From: Amphiduros pacificus
Taxonomy: Eukaryota > Annelida > Polychaeta > Phyllodocida > Hesionidae
Reading direction: 5' to 3'
NCBI GenBank assembly: GCA_949316495.1
Contig: OX439010.1
Span: 4,903,001 to 4,967,000, forward strand
Length of the DNA: 64,000 bases
The notes beneath the pieces were generated by a model that worked only from the letters and a program-made list of their open reading frames with translations, had not been told where the DNA came from and did no database searches. The position numbers were made by a program, and so were the translations under genes. Positions 44,736 through 56,661 of this stretch are shown here, one piece after another; position 1 is the stretch's first letter; every line of letters starts with the position of its first letter.

Positions 44736-46555
44736 GTCATGCAGAGGCTAAAACACTGAGGTAACTAAGGTTTTTTTATGGAAAACATGGCTTATCGGAT
44801 AAAAGTATCAACAAAGGTAACAATATTCTAATATTGGACACTGCTATGCATGAAATAGGGTTTATGGTACACTGATAAAGCGATGTACTTTAGTGAGCGA
44901 TATTTGGTGACTTGTGACAGCTTTGCCTCTGAGTGTTCCAGGGTTGATTGTGGACATATTGCAGACAGGAAGCGGATACAATGGGCCTCATTACAGTATA
45001 GGCAAGGGGACTGACCCCTGCCCGGGCCTCACCCTGCCCTATCATTGAGTTCCACTACCCTTACAGGGCTCATTGCGTACTCAGAAGTAGTCATTGTCGC
45101 AAAATGAAAGTGTGTGCATGCGCGGCCTGGCCTCGATATCGGACATGAAATACAAGCTGTTAGTCTGTGTGTCTGGGGGATAAAGCCGTCCCAATTAGGA
45201 GATCGACAGATCATAAAGGACAACTTCTATTCTCATGTTGACTGTCTGTGCCAGATTGAAAGTCTTCACCCCTTCAAATGGTCTCCTCTCACTTGTGATT
45301 TTATTTAAGCGGTCCACATTTGGTCATCACTCATTTCTGTCAAATTGCCCTCAATCCCAAAAGTGACTCGGCAAAACCTTCAAATTTCAAATTCATCAAA
45401 CACCACGACTCCCTTAATTGAAAGGGCACGAATTGGTCATTCAGAAAATGAAATTCTGTCTTCTATCATTATCTGGCTGCTCAGAAATAGACAGACCAAA
45501 TATGGAGACTGGGACGCGAACTGACTGTGCACTTCAACTTAATTTGATTCATATGACCCACCAAAATGGAGGTTTTCATTAGTTAAATCTGCAACATATT
45601 GCCTTGCTACCACAAAGGTGTTTGAGCCCGCCCGGATTAAGCATGGCGATCTTTGAGTGGATTCAATTTGCAGCCTAACAGTGTTGTGTTCTCCGGACTC
45701 ATATTTCTTTATTAAGGATGATCCTATATCCTTGTTCAAATTCACCAAAACTTCCACTTTTAGTTAAGTTGCGATTGAGCACAAGACACGAAATGAGACT
45801 CTGTAGCCAGTGGTCGCCATATTGGTTGTGTAATCATTCCCCATTCGGGCAACTTGGTGGACAAAGTACCCGGATTAGGGCAGAAGTGAGGTGGCCAATC
45901 TGCTTGGATAAGTCCAGATCTGGGCTTATTGGATTTGTGCGGGTTTGATTAGTACGGGGGGCTGGTGTAATATGCACTGCAGAGCTCACAGCACCATTGA
46001 GATGTTCTGCCACAGAAAGTTGTGATGTTGGCAAGTTTGTGAGGAGAGAAAGAGCGAGTCTATGTGATGTTTGCAATGAGTCGGTGTCAGCTGAGTTCTG
46101 GCACTCTAATCTGCCTCCCCCAGGCCAACAACCACCCTAAATACACCCTCAATATGGCCATAATTACAACTGGCGTGCCAGAAAACAACTCCATTTCTGC
46201 TGCTGCCCAATATGAGGCACGTCAATAAAGCTGAAGGGTGTGAACGGTGGTGGGTAGGGCCCCGGGGGCGGGGAGGGGGGCTGCGGGGCAATACTTGGTG
46301 ACAGCAGGTCTCCCTGGGACACACCTAGCTCACTAACCTCTCCACCTCTCCACCACTTAACCCTGTCCCCCACCCCAGCGTGACAGCCAACCCTAGACAC
46401 TGCCACCGAGGACGCTAACATGTCTTATCCCACAGTGATAACCATGCCATTAAACACTAAAAATACTGCCATTGCTGCGGTGCTCACATTCGTATATTGG
46501 TATCTGTATACTAGAATGCTTTGTTTTCTATTATACTAATCCACAGACACCGCTG
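44736..46555. other. Unique sequence, partly GC-rich
   Basis: GC rises between about 45860 and 46440. In this part a short plus-strand reading (MAIITTGVPENNSISAAAQY, starting about 46153) ends at a TAA inside CAATAAAG, a stop overlapping a polyadenylation-type AATAAA. This is a curiosity, not a gene call. No longer frame is recognised. Confidence 0.45.
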
Positions 46556-46627
46556 AGGTGGACGCGGGTATTATAAGGAATATGGTAATAGATTATAGCG
46601 GATATTATAAGGAATACGGTAACAGAC
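46556..46627. repeat. About 36-bp duplication
   Basis: Two copies of a segment containing TATTATAAGGAATAYGGTAA. Confidence 0.8.
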
Positions 46628-47501
46628 GCATTTTAGTGAAGCCCGAACAAGACCAATCAAAAATATATATGTGATGGAGAAAGTGCAGAGCGAAAATGCC
46701 TTTTTCCAATTTCTTTGTGGGGAGCCAATTTTAATATTTTTATTTACATAATTCCAAATATTTCTCGATCATAATATTGATTTTTCCTACGAATATGATA
46801 ATTCTCAATATTTGCGAAATTATTCCCGCATACCGCAGCTCTGTCCAGAGTTGGCACTTTCACAACATTAAATATAATACTGGCCATGTTTCCAAAGAGA
46901 AATATTTCAACTTGAAATCAACACCAGATCACATGTACAAATGTAATATTAATTGGTGTTAAGTTTTGTTAAAGTAACAAAGCATAAAAGGTCGGTGATT
47001 TACGCTGGTTTACGCTCGCCATATCACGTGTTTACTCCGAGGTCAGGTCACCTGACGAGAATTCCAACCGAGAGCATGACCTCTGACCTATTGGTTATCA
47101 CAAAACATAACTTCAAATGCTGCACAGACGGAACGGTTATTGACCTACGCCGCATGTTGCGTGCCTCACCTGGCTCCCGTTATTCTCTCGTGGCACGTCA
47201 CGTGGTCATGATATAATCTCTACCAAAGTTCACCGCCGATTTTATACTCTTTACACTACCGCCAGAAAGAATGATCCAAAAGTACTATTGAACCTTTCCA
47301 AATGATTTGTACATGGAGAGATACCGGAATTTATTTTGTAAATACTGAAAACATGATGGTAAACGTAACATTAATGTTTTCTTACAAAGCTTCAAGGAAT
47401 TTCCTGAACACATCTGAAGAACATATTTTTACAATGAGTTTACCGATCTCTTCTTCACATAATTTAATTATGCGATCACATAAAAAGAGGGGTACTGGGA
47501 A
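46628..47501. other. Unique sequence with a nuclear-receptor motif cluster
   Basis: No gene is supported. Between 47036 and 47145 several AGGTCA-type half-sites cluster, with CACGTG at 47025 and 47199 on either side. Confidence 0.5.
47077..47089 (-). promoter_or_regulatory. Perfect DR1 nuclear-receptor site in a half-site cluster
   Basis: TGACCTCTGACCT is AGGTCA-G-AGGTCA on the minus strand, a perfect DR1. Thirty-five bases upstream GAGGTCAGGTCACCTGA gives overlapping half-sites in the opposite orientation, and ATTGACCTACG follows at about 47139. Confidence 0.45.
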
Positions 47502-47552
47502 TGGAATGTGTGGAATGCGCTGTGGAATGTGTGGAATGCGCTGTGGAATATG
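47502..47552. repeat. 21-bp tandem repeat, about 2.4 copies
   Basis: GTGTGGAATGCGCTGTGGAAT repeats directly. Confidence 0.9.
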
Positions 47553-48582
47553 CCACTAGAGGTCGCCAGAGTACACGACCTCATATACCAGTAGAATATG
47601 AGTACTAGTGTACTGAGTTCATTGCTAATATGAAAACGTTTGACGGGTCGCCTATCGTCATGTGTGCGTGGAAATATATTTGAGTAGATGCGAACACATG
47701 TGTGAGTATTACATAGACAGTATGGGTGGAGACGGACAATGGCTGCCTTACTGTCGATCCCGTGGCAGTCAGCTGCTAAGGTCTGCTGGGAATGACATAA
47801 CATTTGACCACGTGTGATGCTCTAACTTTATTCGAGATAAATGGCACACAAAGTTCACTGCATAATTATCTGTTATGCTTATTACCGTGAGTGGTGATGT
47901 AAGATAAACAGGTCAGGAGATTGCGCACATACCAGGAGATCTTATGGAATGTCTATCCTGACACGTGACATGTAAATTATCTCTGTTCTGAATGTTTTGG
48001 ACAAGATTTATCTATGTTTGAGTGTTCCAAGTCATTTTCACAATGACCAGATACCCTTCATCAAGAGGCCACTCCATATTCTCCAAACGGAAACGCTCTG
48101 TCTCACTTCCGGTGTGTCATACTAATCCTTTGATCTTAGTTGTTACTACAATGGTATAACACTTTTGAAAGATGTCTAACCATACAAACATCGACTACAA
48201 CCTTCGTAGTGAATGTCTTAATCCTGACTGGATGTGATAGATGAGTGGCATATGATTCTTGGTATATCCGCTTCCTGTGTTGAATGATGGGATAAGAGGC
48301 ATGAGTGGCATTGATAGATGTGGGTAAGTACTGGTCAGCAAATAGCTGTAGGAACGGTCAAGTGGGTGAGATAAGGCAAAGTGATCACTGGTCAGTATCA
48401 CTGGTCAGAATCACTGGAACCATCAGGATGCTAGAAGATTTAAATGGCCTTAGAGCACTGAAAATAGGAGAGATAGGTGGCGCTGACCATAGAATGAAAG
48501 GGAAACTGACCATGACTACCTGACCACACCGCAGAGAAACACCAATTGACCATTTGCTGAACACAAGTCGAAAAGGAGATAT
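47553..48582. other. Unique sequence, nothing coding recognised
   Basis: CTCF-like 15-mers lie at 47553-47567 and 48470-48484. No gene is supported. Confidence 0.55.
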
Positions 48583-48748
48583 TGACCACTATTGACCACA
48601 GCATAGATAAAAGGGATAACTGACCATCCATTGACCACAGTGTAGATAGCAGCAAAAACTGACCATCCATTGACCACAGTGTTGATAATAGGATAAATGA
48701 CCTTCCATTGCCCACAGTGTTGATAAAAGAGATTGACCACTGACCACA
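48583..48748. repeat. 38-bp degenerate tandem repeat, 4 copies
   Basis: Units start TGACCATCCATTGACCACAG and continue TGTTGATAA with variable ends of 36-39 bp. Confidence 0.88.
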
Positions 48749-48753
48749 CTCCT

Positions 48754-48805
48754 ATTTGAGTAGACCTTTTCTTATGTTGACACATGTGTTGACATCTACT
48801 CAAAT
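48754..48805. other. 52-bp hairpin next to the satellite
   Basis: ATTTGAGTAGA (48754-48764) and TCTACTCAAAT (48795-48805) are perfect inverted arms around CTTATGTTGACACATGTG. The interior CTTATGTTGACA also occurs where the neighbouring 32-bp array ends (about 50783-50795), so this may be a diverged outlying piece of that array. Confidence 0.6.
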
Positions 48806-48832
48806 GCTCCCACACTCAAGGCACCATAGGGA

Positions 48833-49112
48833 ACTCATGTAACTTTATTGAGTAGTCCTTTACTGCTCATGTAACTTTATTGACTAGTCCTTTACTACTC
48901 ATGTAACTTTATTGACTAGTCCTTTACTATTCATGTAACTTTATTGAGTAGTCCTTTACTATTCATATAACGTTATTGAGTAGTCCTTTACTGCTCATGT
49001 AACTTTATTGAGTAGTCCTTTACTATTCATGTAACTTTATTGACTAGTCCTTTACTATTCATGTAACTTTATTGAGTAGTCCTTTACTACTCATGTAACT
49101 TTATTGAGTAGT
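48833..49112 (+). repeat. 32-bp satellite, left segment, forward
   Basis: About 8.7 units of TCATGTAACTTTATTGAGTA followed by GTCCTTTACTAC. GACTAG variants of GAGTAG are frequent. Confidence 0.97.
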
Positions 49113-49939
49113 AAAGGACTACTCAATAAAGTTACATGAGTAGTAAAGGACTACTCAATAATGTTACATGAGTAGTAAAGGACTACTCAATAAAGTTACA
49201 TGAGTAGTAAAGGACTACTCAATAACGTTACATGAATAGTAAAAGACTAGTCAATAAAGTTACATGAGTAGTAAAGGACTAGTCAATAAAGTTACATGAA
49301 TAGTAAAGGACTACTCAATAACGTTACATGAATAGTAAAGCACTAGTCAATAAAGTTACATGAGTAGTAAAGGACTACTCAATAAAGTTACATGAGTAGT
49401 AAAGGACTACTCAATAAAGTTACATGAGTAGTAAAGGACTACTCAATAACGTTATATGAGTAGTAAAGGACTACTCAATAACGTTACATGAATAGTAAAG
49501 GACTAGTCAATAAAGTTACATGAGTAGTAAAGCACTAGTCAATAAAGTTACATGAATAGTAAAGCACTAGTCAATAAAGTTACATGAGTAGTAAAGGACT
49601 ACTCAATAAAGTTACATGAGTAGTAAAGGACTACTCAATAAAGTTACATGAGTAGTAAAGGACTACTCAATAAAGTTACATGAGTAGTAAAGGACTACTC
49701 AATAACGTTATATGAGTAGTAAAGGACTACTCAATAACGTTACATGAATAGTAAAGCACTAGTCAATAAAGTTACATGAGTAGTAAAGGACTACTCAATA
49801 AAGTTACATGAGTAGTAAAGGACTACTCAATAAAGTTACATGAGTAGTAAAGGACTACTCAATAACGTTATATGAGTAGTAAAGGACTACTCAATAACGT
49901 TACATGAATAGTAAAGGACTAGTCAATAATGTTACATGA
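49113..49939 (-). repeat. 32-bp satellite, middle segment, inverted
   Basis: The same unit in reverse complement (ACTACTCAATAAAGTTACAT and GAGTAGTAAAGG), 26 copies starting every 32 bp from 49118 to 49918. A five-unit series, with an ACTAG unit, two plain units, a TTATATG unit and a GAATAG unit, occurs at 49342-49501 and again at 49758-49917. Confidence 0.97.
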
Positions 49940-50784
49940 TTAGTCCTTTACTATTCATGTAACTTTATTGAGTAGTCCTTTACTATTCATGTAACTTTAT
50001 TGAGTAGTCCTTTACTATTCATGTAACTTTATTGAGTAGTCCTTTACTACTCATGTAACGTTATTGAGTAGTCCTTTACTATTCATGTAACATTATTGAG
50101 TAGTCCTTTACTACTCATATAACGTTATTGAGTAGTCCTTTACTATTCATGTAACATTATTGAGTAGTCCTTTACTACTCATGTAACGTTATTGAGTAGT
50201 CCTTTACTATTCATGTAACATTATTGAGTAGTCCTTTACTATTCATGTAACATTATTGAGTAGTCCTTTACTACTCATGTAACGTTATTGAGTAGTCCTT
50301 TACTATTCATGTAACTTTATTGAGTAGTCCTTTACTACTCATGTAACATTATTGAGTAGTCCTTTACTGCTCATGTAACTTTATTGAGTAGTCCTTTACT
50401 ACTCATGTAACATTATTGAGTAGTCCTTTACTACTCATGTAACATTATTGAGTAGTCCTTTACTACTCATATAACGTTATTGAGTAGTCCTTTACTATTC
50501 ATGTAACATTATTGAGTAGTCCTTTACTACTCATGTAACGTTATTGAGTAGTCCTTTACTATTCATGTAACTTTATTGAGTAGTCCTTTACTACTCATAT
50601 AACGTTATTGAGTAGTCCTTTACTACTCATATAACGTTATTGAGTAGTCCTTTACTATTCATGTAACATTATTGAGTAGTCCTTTACTACTCATGTAACA
50701 TTATTGAGTAGTCCTTTACTACTCATGTAACTTTATTGACTAGTCTTTTACTACTCATGTAACTTTATTGAGTAGTCCTTTACT
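49940..50784 (+). repeat. 32-bp satellite, right segment, forward
   Basis: About 26 units in forward orientation. Here AACATT and AACGTT variants dominate and GACTAG appears only at the far right end, so its variant profile differs from the left and middle segments. Confidence 0.97.
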
Positions 50785-52105
50785 TATGTTGACATGAATA
50801 CACAGTACATAGTTTTATTACATGCATTGAAATGTGCCAAACAAAAGTTTCGTAAAAAAGAGTAAATAATGGACGATGTCTTTTACGACATACTTATTAA
50901 GCTTTTTCATCTGGATTTTCCAATGCATCATTCATTTTTTTTACTTTTGCAGCATAATACCAGAACATTGAAATGATTTCCATATTTATCATATAAAAAA
51001 CCTTCTAAACTTGTCTTGGAAAATTGAATATAGATGTCTTATGATAAAACGTTATCATATTCACTGAATAGATAAGAAAATCAACAATACAGCATTATTA
51101 GATGACTTCACCAGTCAAAGAACCCCAATGTGGACAGATGAATATAAATGATGTTATAATATAAGTGCACACATGAGAACACAGATTACCTGATTCCCTA
51201 AACCTGTCGATTTAGATTCGATGTAAAGCCACAAATCAGGTGTCATTTAGGCCCTGTGATTTTGATGCATGCAATCCTTCAACTTTACATCCATCAAGAC
51301 GTAATTAATGTAAATCTAGTTTTAAGAAAATGCATTCGGAATCATTTAATCATTGTGGTCAGCCAACATCTTTTCAAAACACTTCATAGTGGCAGAAAAC
51401 GTGTTATATATGGGGTTAACCAAGGGACCACCCACAGTCAAACAAAGACTTTTTTCCAGGAAATTCAAATAAAATTTTGTTGGGATAGCTCTTTCTTTGA
51501 ATACATTAAGTCCTTCAGGTTCTCATTGCATGTTCCTTCATTCAATTTTCATCAATGTTTAATACTTCACTTCCTATTACTTGTGTGTTTCTGCATAGCA
51601 GAGAGAGGTTGCCGTCACGTGACTGGGAGAATGGAGGTAATGAACTGATCACGTGGCCAAGACTGCTTCAAATACAGACTAGGTAGCAAATTAATACATG
51701 CTCCCTGCTGACTAAAAGAGAACAAGAAAAATGCTAAATACCAAATACGTTTTGTTAATAACCTGTGTGAGGTATTAGATGTACCTTGGCAAAAGAGGGG
51801 GACAACTTGTGGTGCATGATAAACATCTTTACCACCAGGTGGCCAGTTAGGGTTACGATGACCTTTGCCACCAGGGGGCCAATTAGAGCCTTGACGACCT
51901 TCACCTTGCACCGTGCCAGATGATATAGATACTGGCTTAATAACATTGCGATACTGTCCTTTCTGACTCAATTTAATCAAATGAGAGTACGTTAAATGAA
52001 TAGGAAGCATACCTTTCTAAAAAAGCAAGTGACTATTTTATTTTTCATTTTTTTGATAAATAATATATACAAGGAATAGCGTATGTAAATCGAGATATCA
52101 TTATC
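50785..52105. other. Unique AT-rich sequence, nothing recognised
   Basis: A 130-codon plus-strand frame (51256-51648) and a 131-codon minus-strand frame (51615-52010) are not recognisable. At 51827-51900 a 39-bp duplication carries CACCAGGTGGCCAGTTAG and CACCAGGGGGCCAATTAG, each with a partial CTCF core. Confidence 0.5.
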
Positions 52106-52268
52106 TGTTAGGACATTTTTTTGTACCAACCATGATTTGTGCATTCAGAATTTGGTTCCAACTGTCACAAATAGTTTGCCATTAACACAATAATAAAATG
52201 AATGCATTCGCCCCTCTTTGTTTTAAACTGTTAAATCTATCGCTCTGGTTCCACTCCAAAGACTTTGT
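52106..52268 (+). repeat. Dispersed repeat family, copy C (degenerate)
   Basis: GTTAGGACATTTTT, CCAACTGTCACAAAT, TTAACACAATA, AATGCATTCGCCC and TTAAATCT occur in the order seen in copies A and B, and AATGCATTC is shared with A in particular. The match is weaker than A to B. Confidence 0.45.
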
Positions 52269-54341
52269 TGTGTAAGTTTGGTATTTTCTCTACAAGGCAT
52301 CACAAGTCATTTTTTACTTGCAGCATATGTGGCTTGGGGCTTCCTTAAAGCCTCTCTGCAACTTATAGTTTGTCAATGCTGAAACTCTAAAATTCACGTG
52401 ATGTAAAATTTCAAAACCGGAAATATAGCTGTTGCACTACAGGGTCTTGTACAAACTTGCAGATTGCTCATTGCTTGTGAACAGTTAACTATAATAGGTG
52501 AATTATATATTAGAAAGTTTAATGGTGCTCAAATTAAATATTCTGAGGCAATCTATCAATTGTTGGAATATATAAATCTAAGAGCTATTTGGGTTTGATC
52601 AAACTTAAAATAAGACTGTACTTGAGTATGGTGTGTATTATAAAAGCATAGATAGATATATTCAAAGAAGCTCTTTTTAACATGTCATGACATGGTATCA
52701 TCTTGAGTATGAGAGAATTTCCATTCTTGATGAGATGATGTCTTATTGCGTTTATGTCAATAAAAGTTTGACCTATATGACATAATTTACCAGACTTGAA
52801 ACAAAAAGAAATTATAAACCTCCTCAGGAGGTTCATTACGTATTACACATTAAGAAAGTTTTCAGGAGAATTGACGTTCATTTCCATGGAAACTCATTAA
52901 AGAAATTAAATCTTGCGTTACAGCGTTCGTGCACCTGAAGTGGGGGTGGATTTCTGAACTTCCAAATCCATTACTTCAATGCGCGGCTTTAAAATACACT
53001 CAACTCCAATGGCAAAGTGAGGAAGTATTGTACGTGGGCTATTGTGCTTCAGGGGATATGACGTCACAAATGGGAACGAGGCTACTTTTTATATGACAAT
53101 GAAGCATCACATTAAGTGGCCGCTGAGATACGGTTTGACAGTCCTGCGACAAACACAAAACCTTGAAGCTTTAAGCTCCGTGGCTGGGACATTCATCGCC
53201 GATCAGGCCCATGGTGCAAGGCTTGACAACAGAAACTCATGTCATGTTAATGCACATGAAAAAAGAAATTAGGAAAGCCAATGACTGCCTCACACAATTT
53301 TATCCAAAATGGAGGCATACCCCAGTGAAATGTGCAATACACTGAATGATTAAGCCAGAGTCTATGAATATTAATGGTCACCTCTTACATGTATTGATCG
53401 TGCTCTATACAGAAACAGCAATCCCTTTACATGCTGAGAAATCAGATTATCCACAAGAAAAAAAATGCATTGGAATCAAAAATATTAAACGAGAAATGCT
53501 ATCCTAAACTGAAATCGTAATATCAAAGACAGCATTGCAGTTGAAGTTATATTTGAGTTATATTTGCCTGATGTAAGACAAAGGCAGTGGATAGATGTTA
53601 CTATTTTTGCTCGCAAGTGAAAATACCATGAATGAGACTAAAGTAATGGACGAATATTACAATAGCCCATAGCAGCAGTCGCATTTACCAGGGCTGTTCT
53701 TTCCAATGACCATTTTATGAAGCAATGTGAGAATGGACGACAAGAACTCTCCGGGGTCGGAGGAGTGGAAGTGTTTGTGACAAACACCAAACAAACCTTG
53801 TCCTGTCTCATTACCGACACCTCCCACCACGCATGCGCAGTAAATAGCCACTCTTATCCGCTCTTGGTTCACACCTCTCTGTGTTTCGCCATAAAGAGAT
53901 TTTCCATTACCATTCTTGAAGTACATTTATCATGACACCAAAGAGGTTTTATCCAAGTAACGCACATCTGTCTTTTACCAACTTCACACGATTGAGAAAT
54001 ATAATATAAGCAAATATTGTCATTGCAACAAAGCTGATTCACTTCATTATAAATTGATAAGCTGAAATGTACCTCAATGTGTCTTGGGGTCATTACTCGG
54101 TCAATGATGCGTTCCTATCTGATATCATTACAGTTCGGAAACAGTCTATGGCGGATGTAGCTTTATTTAAAAGATTGCAGTACCTCTACCGACTAATAGT
54201 GTGTTGTAAGCTATATATAAGACCTGATTGGCGTATAGTGTGTTTTCTTAGTTATAATATAATATATTGTCACCCAATAAATATTAAATCTAGGTACATA
54301 AATGGTTAATGGTATTTCATAAAGTTAGGGACAGACACTAA
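52269..54341. other. Unique sequence, nothing recognised
   Basis: No gene is supported. CACGTG lies at 52395 and a perfect CRE at 53059-53066. Confidence 0.55.
53059..53066. promoter_or_regulatory. Perfect CRE
   Basis: TGACGTCA followed by CAAA, as at 41442. Confidence 0.3.
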
Positions 54342-54399
54342 ATCAAAGTTGAAACAATAATAGATAAATCATATCTCATATTATTGTTTCAACCTTGAT
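54342..54399. other. 58-bp hairpin, 21-bp arms
   Basis: ATCAAAGTTGAAACAATAAT (54342 onward) pairs with its reverse complement ending at 54399 with one mismatch in 21, around a 16-base AT-rich loop. It could be the core of a decayed MITE or a small RNA hairpin; neither is established. Confidence 0.6.
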
Positions 54400-54867
54400 A
54401 ACAGAAAATGAATCCAAAATATGTTTCTGGTGTGTTCATTGCCATTTGCTGGGTTTTAACCTTCGTAGAGTTCCCTTTTCATTGTTAATTCCCTGCCTAG
54501 TTATAATATTGAGAGCGATGCAAACTTCGCTCTCCCAGGAGTAAGACATACTCCGTGTCTACTATTTGCTTCGGTTAGGTGCTATCGGGAAGTTTGAGAC
54601 GGCTTTGTCAGGGTTCAAAGATGCTTCATATAACAGATTTTATATGATTAGGAAAAAACCCACGCCACTAATTGGTACAGCTACGACATTAATTATCTGC
54701 GAATAAAATATGAGGATTCATCCGCGGAAAATAGTCCGTCTTATAGTAGTCTATCACAACTACAAAACAAGACACTGGGATAGTTTAGGAAGTTGATCGG
54801 ACGTCTCATATCTGGCCTCAGCACTATCATTGTTCCCGCTAGGAAACACCAAAGCCAAATACATATA
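54400..54867. other. Unique sequence, nothing recognised
   Basis: No gene or element is supported. Confidence 0.6.
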
Positions 54868-55439
54868 GACCCAACAGACTGACCTAATGACCCTGACCCT
54901 ACAGACGGACCTAATGACCCTGACCCTACAGACTGACCTAATGACCCTGACCCTACAGACGGACCTAATGATCCTGACCCTACAGACGGACCTAATGATC
55001 CTGACCCTACAGACGGACCTAATGACCCTGACCCTACAGACGAACCTAATGACCCTGACCCTACAGACTGACCTAATGACCCTGACCCTACAGACTGACC
55101 TAATGATCCTGACCCTACAGACTGACCTAATGACCCTGACCCTACAGACTGACCTAATGACCCTGACCCTACAGACTGACCTAATGACACTGACCCTACA
55201 GACGGACCTAATGACCCTGACCCTACAGACGAACCTAATGACCCTGACCCTACAGACTGACCTAATGACCCTGACCCTACAGACTGACCTAATGACCCTG
55301 ACCCTACAGACTGACCTAATGACCCTGACCCTACAGACTGACCTAATGACCCTGACCCTACAGACGGACCTAATGACCCTGACTCTACAGACGGACCTAA
55401 TGACCCTAACCCTATAGAGGGACCTAATGATCCTGACCA
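54868..55439. repeat. 27-bp minisatellite, about 21 copies
   Basis: Units join GACCTAATGACCCTGACCC and TACAGACT. The period is a multiple of three and no strand has a stop within the unit in at least three frames, which yields open frames up to 252 codons (Gly-Ser-Leu-Gly-Gln-Ser-Val on the minus strand, Leu-Met-Thr-Leu-Thr-Leu-Gln on the plus strand). Confidence 0.97.
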
Positions 55440-55594
55440 ATGTAAACCAGCTAAACTACTTTGTACACTGTACACGTCATGAGGAACAGAAGCACACATA
55501 GACCATTACGCCAAACAAAGAGCAAAGTTATACCGCAAACGGTAAAGTTATTTTATGGATATGTTGTAAAAATAGGTAAAAATAGTTAAGGAAA

Positions 55595-55664
55595 TGTCAG
55601 GGGGTGTCAGGGGGTGTCCTGGGCTATCTGGGATATCTGGGATATCTGGGATATCTGGGATATG
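55595..55664. repeat. 10-bp tandem repeat
   Basis: GGGATATCTG repeated about four times, preceded by two GGGGTGTC-type copies. Confidence 0.92.
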
Positions 55665-55732
55665 GAAATAAACAACGAATGATCCTGTTGGATTTAACCG
55701 TTCATGGCATAACCACGGTGAATTGTTTGAAG

Positions 55733-56046
55733 TAGATGTATGTAGATGCCAAGCCACGCATATAGAGGTCAAGCCAAGCATGTAGATGTCAAGCCAAGCA
55801 TATAAATATCAAGCCACGCATATAGAGGTCAAGCCACGCATATAGAGATCGAGCCACGCATGTAGATATCAAGCCACGCATGCAGAGATCAAGCCATGCA
55901 TATAGAGGTCAAGCCACGCATGTAGATGTCAAGCCAAGTATATAGATATCAAGCCACGCATATAGATATCAAGCCACGCATATAGATGCCAAGCCACGCA
56001 TATAGATGCCAAGCCATGCATGTAGATGTTAAAGCATGCATGTAGA
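55733..56046. repeat. 20-bp minisatellite, about 15.5 copies
   Basis: Units AAGCCACGCATATAGATATC with GAGGTC, GATGTC and GATGCC endings. Confidence 0.95.
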
Positions 56047-56085
56047 TTATCTACTGCTTTGAATAAGATTGCAGTATCAAAATCA

Positions 56086-56441
56086 ATGCACCATACCCAG
56101 TACCTGGACTGGAATCAACTGCAATGCACCATACCCAGTACCTGGACTGGAATCAACTGCAATGCACCATACCCAGTACCTGGACTGGAATCAACTGTAA
56201 TGCTCCATACCCAGTACCTGGACTGGAATCAACTGCAATGCACCATACCCAGTACCTGGACTGGAATCAACTGCAATGCTCCATACCCAGTACCTCGACT
56301 GGAATCAACTGCAATGCACCATACCCAGTACCTGGACTGGAATCAACTGCAATGTTCCATATCCAGTACCTGGACTGGAATCAACTGCAATGCACCATAC
56401 CCAGTACCTGGACTGGAATCAACTGCAATGCTCCATACCAA
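56086..56441. repeat. 38-bp minisatellite, about 9.4 copies
   Basis: Units join AATGCACCATACCCAGTACC and TGGACTGGAATCAACTGC; CTCC replaces CACC in about half. The plus-strand frames are open across it by chance. Confidence 0.97.
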
Positions 56442-56661
56442 TCTCACAAATGTTGATTGTATGCAAGTTGAAAAGATATATGTAATCAACTTATTGCTTT
56501 ATGTTTTGTGAAAGCCACCACATCCTAGATAATCCATTTATTGCTGGAACAAAAAAAAAACTTGTCGATTGCATTATGGTGTATCTGAAATGCAAGAGAC
56601 CCTGAGGGTCCGAGGCCTCATTCAATCAGATATGATGCCTTTGTCAGAACAGGTTATTCTC

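Noticed and set aside
45590-45650. A fourth copy of the dispersed repeat family (CTACCACAAAGG, GTTTGAGCC)
   Set aside because: Only one block matches; the ordered neighbours found in copies A-C are missing.
48833-50784. CRISPR array
   Set aside because: Units are contiguous with no variable spacers, and the organism is an animal. The same holds for every other array here.
54741-55499. Open frames of 252, 226 and 176 codons over the 27-bp array
   Set aside because: The unit length is a multiple of three and lacks stops, so several frames on both strands are open at once. There is no coding sequence outside the repeat.
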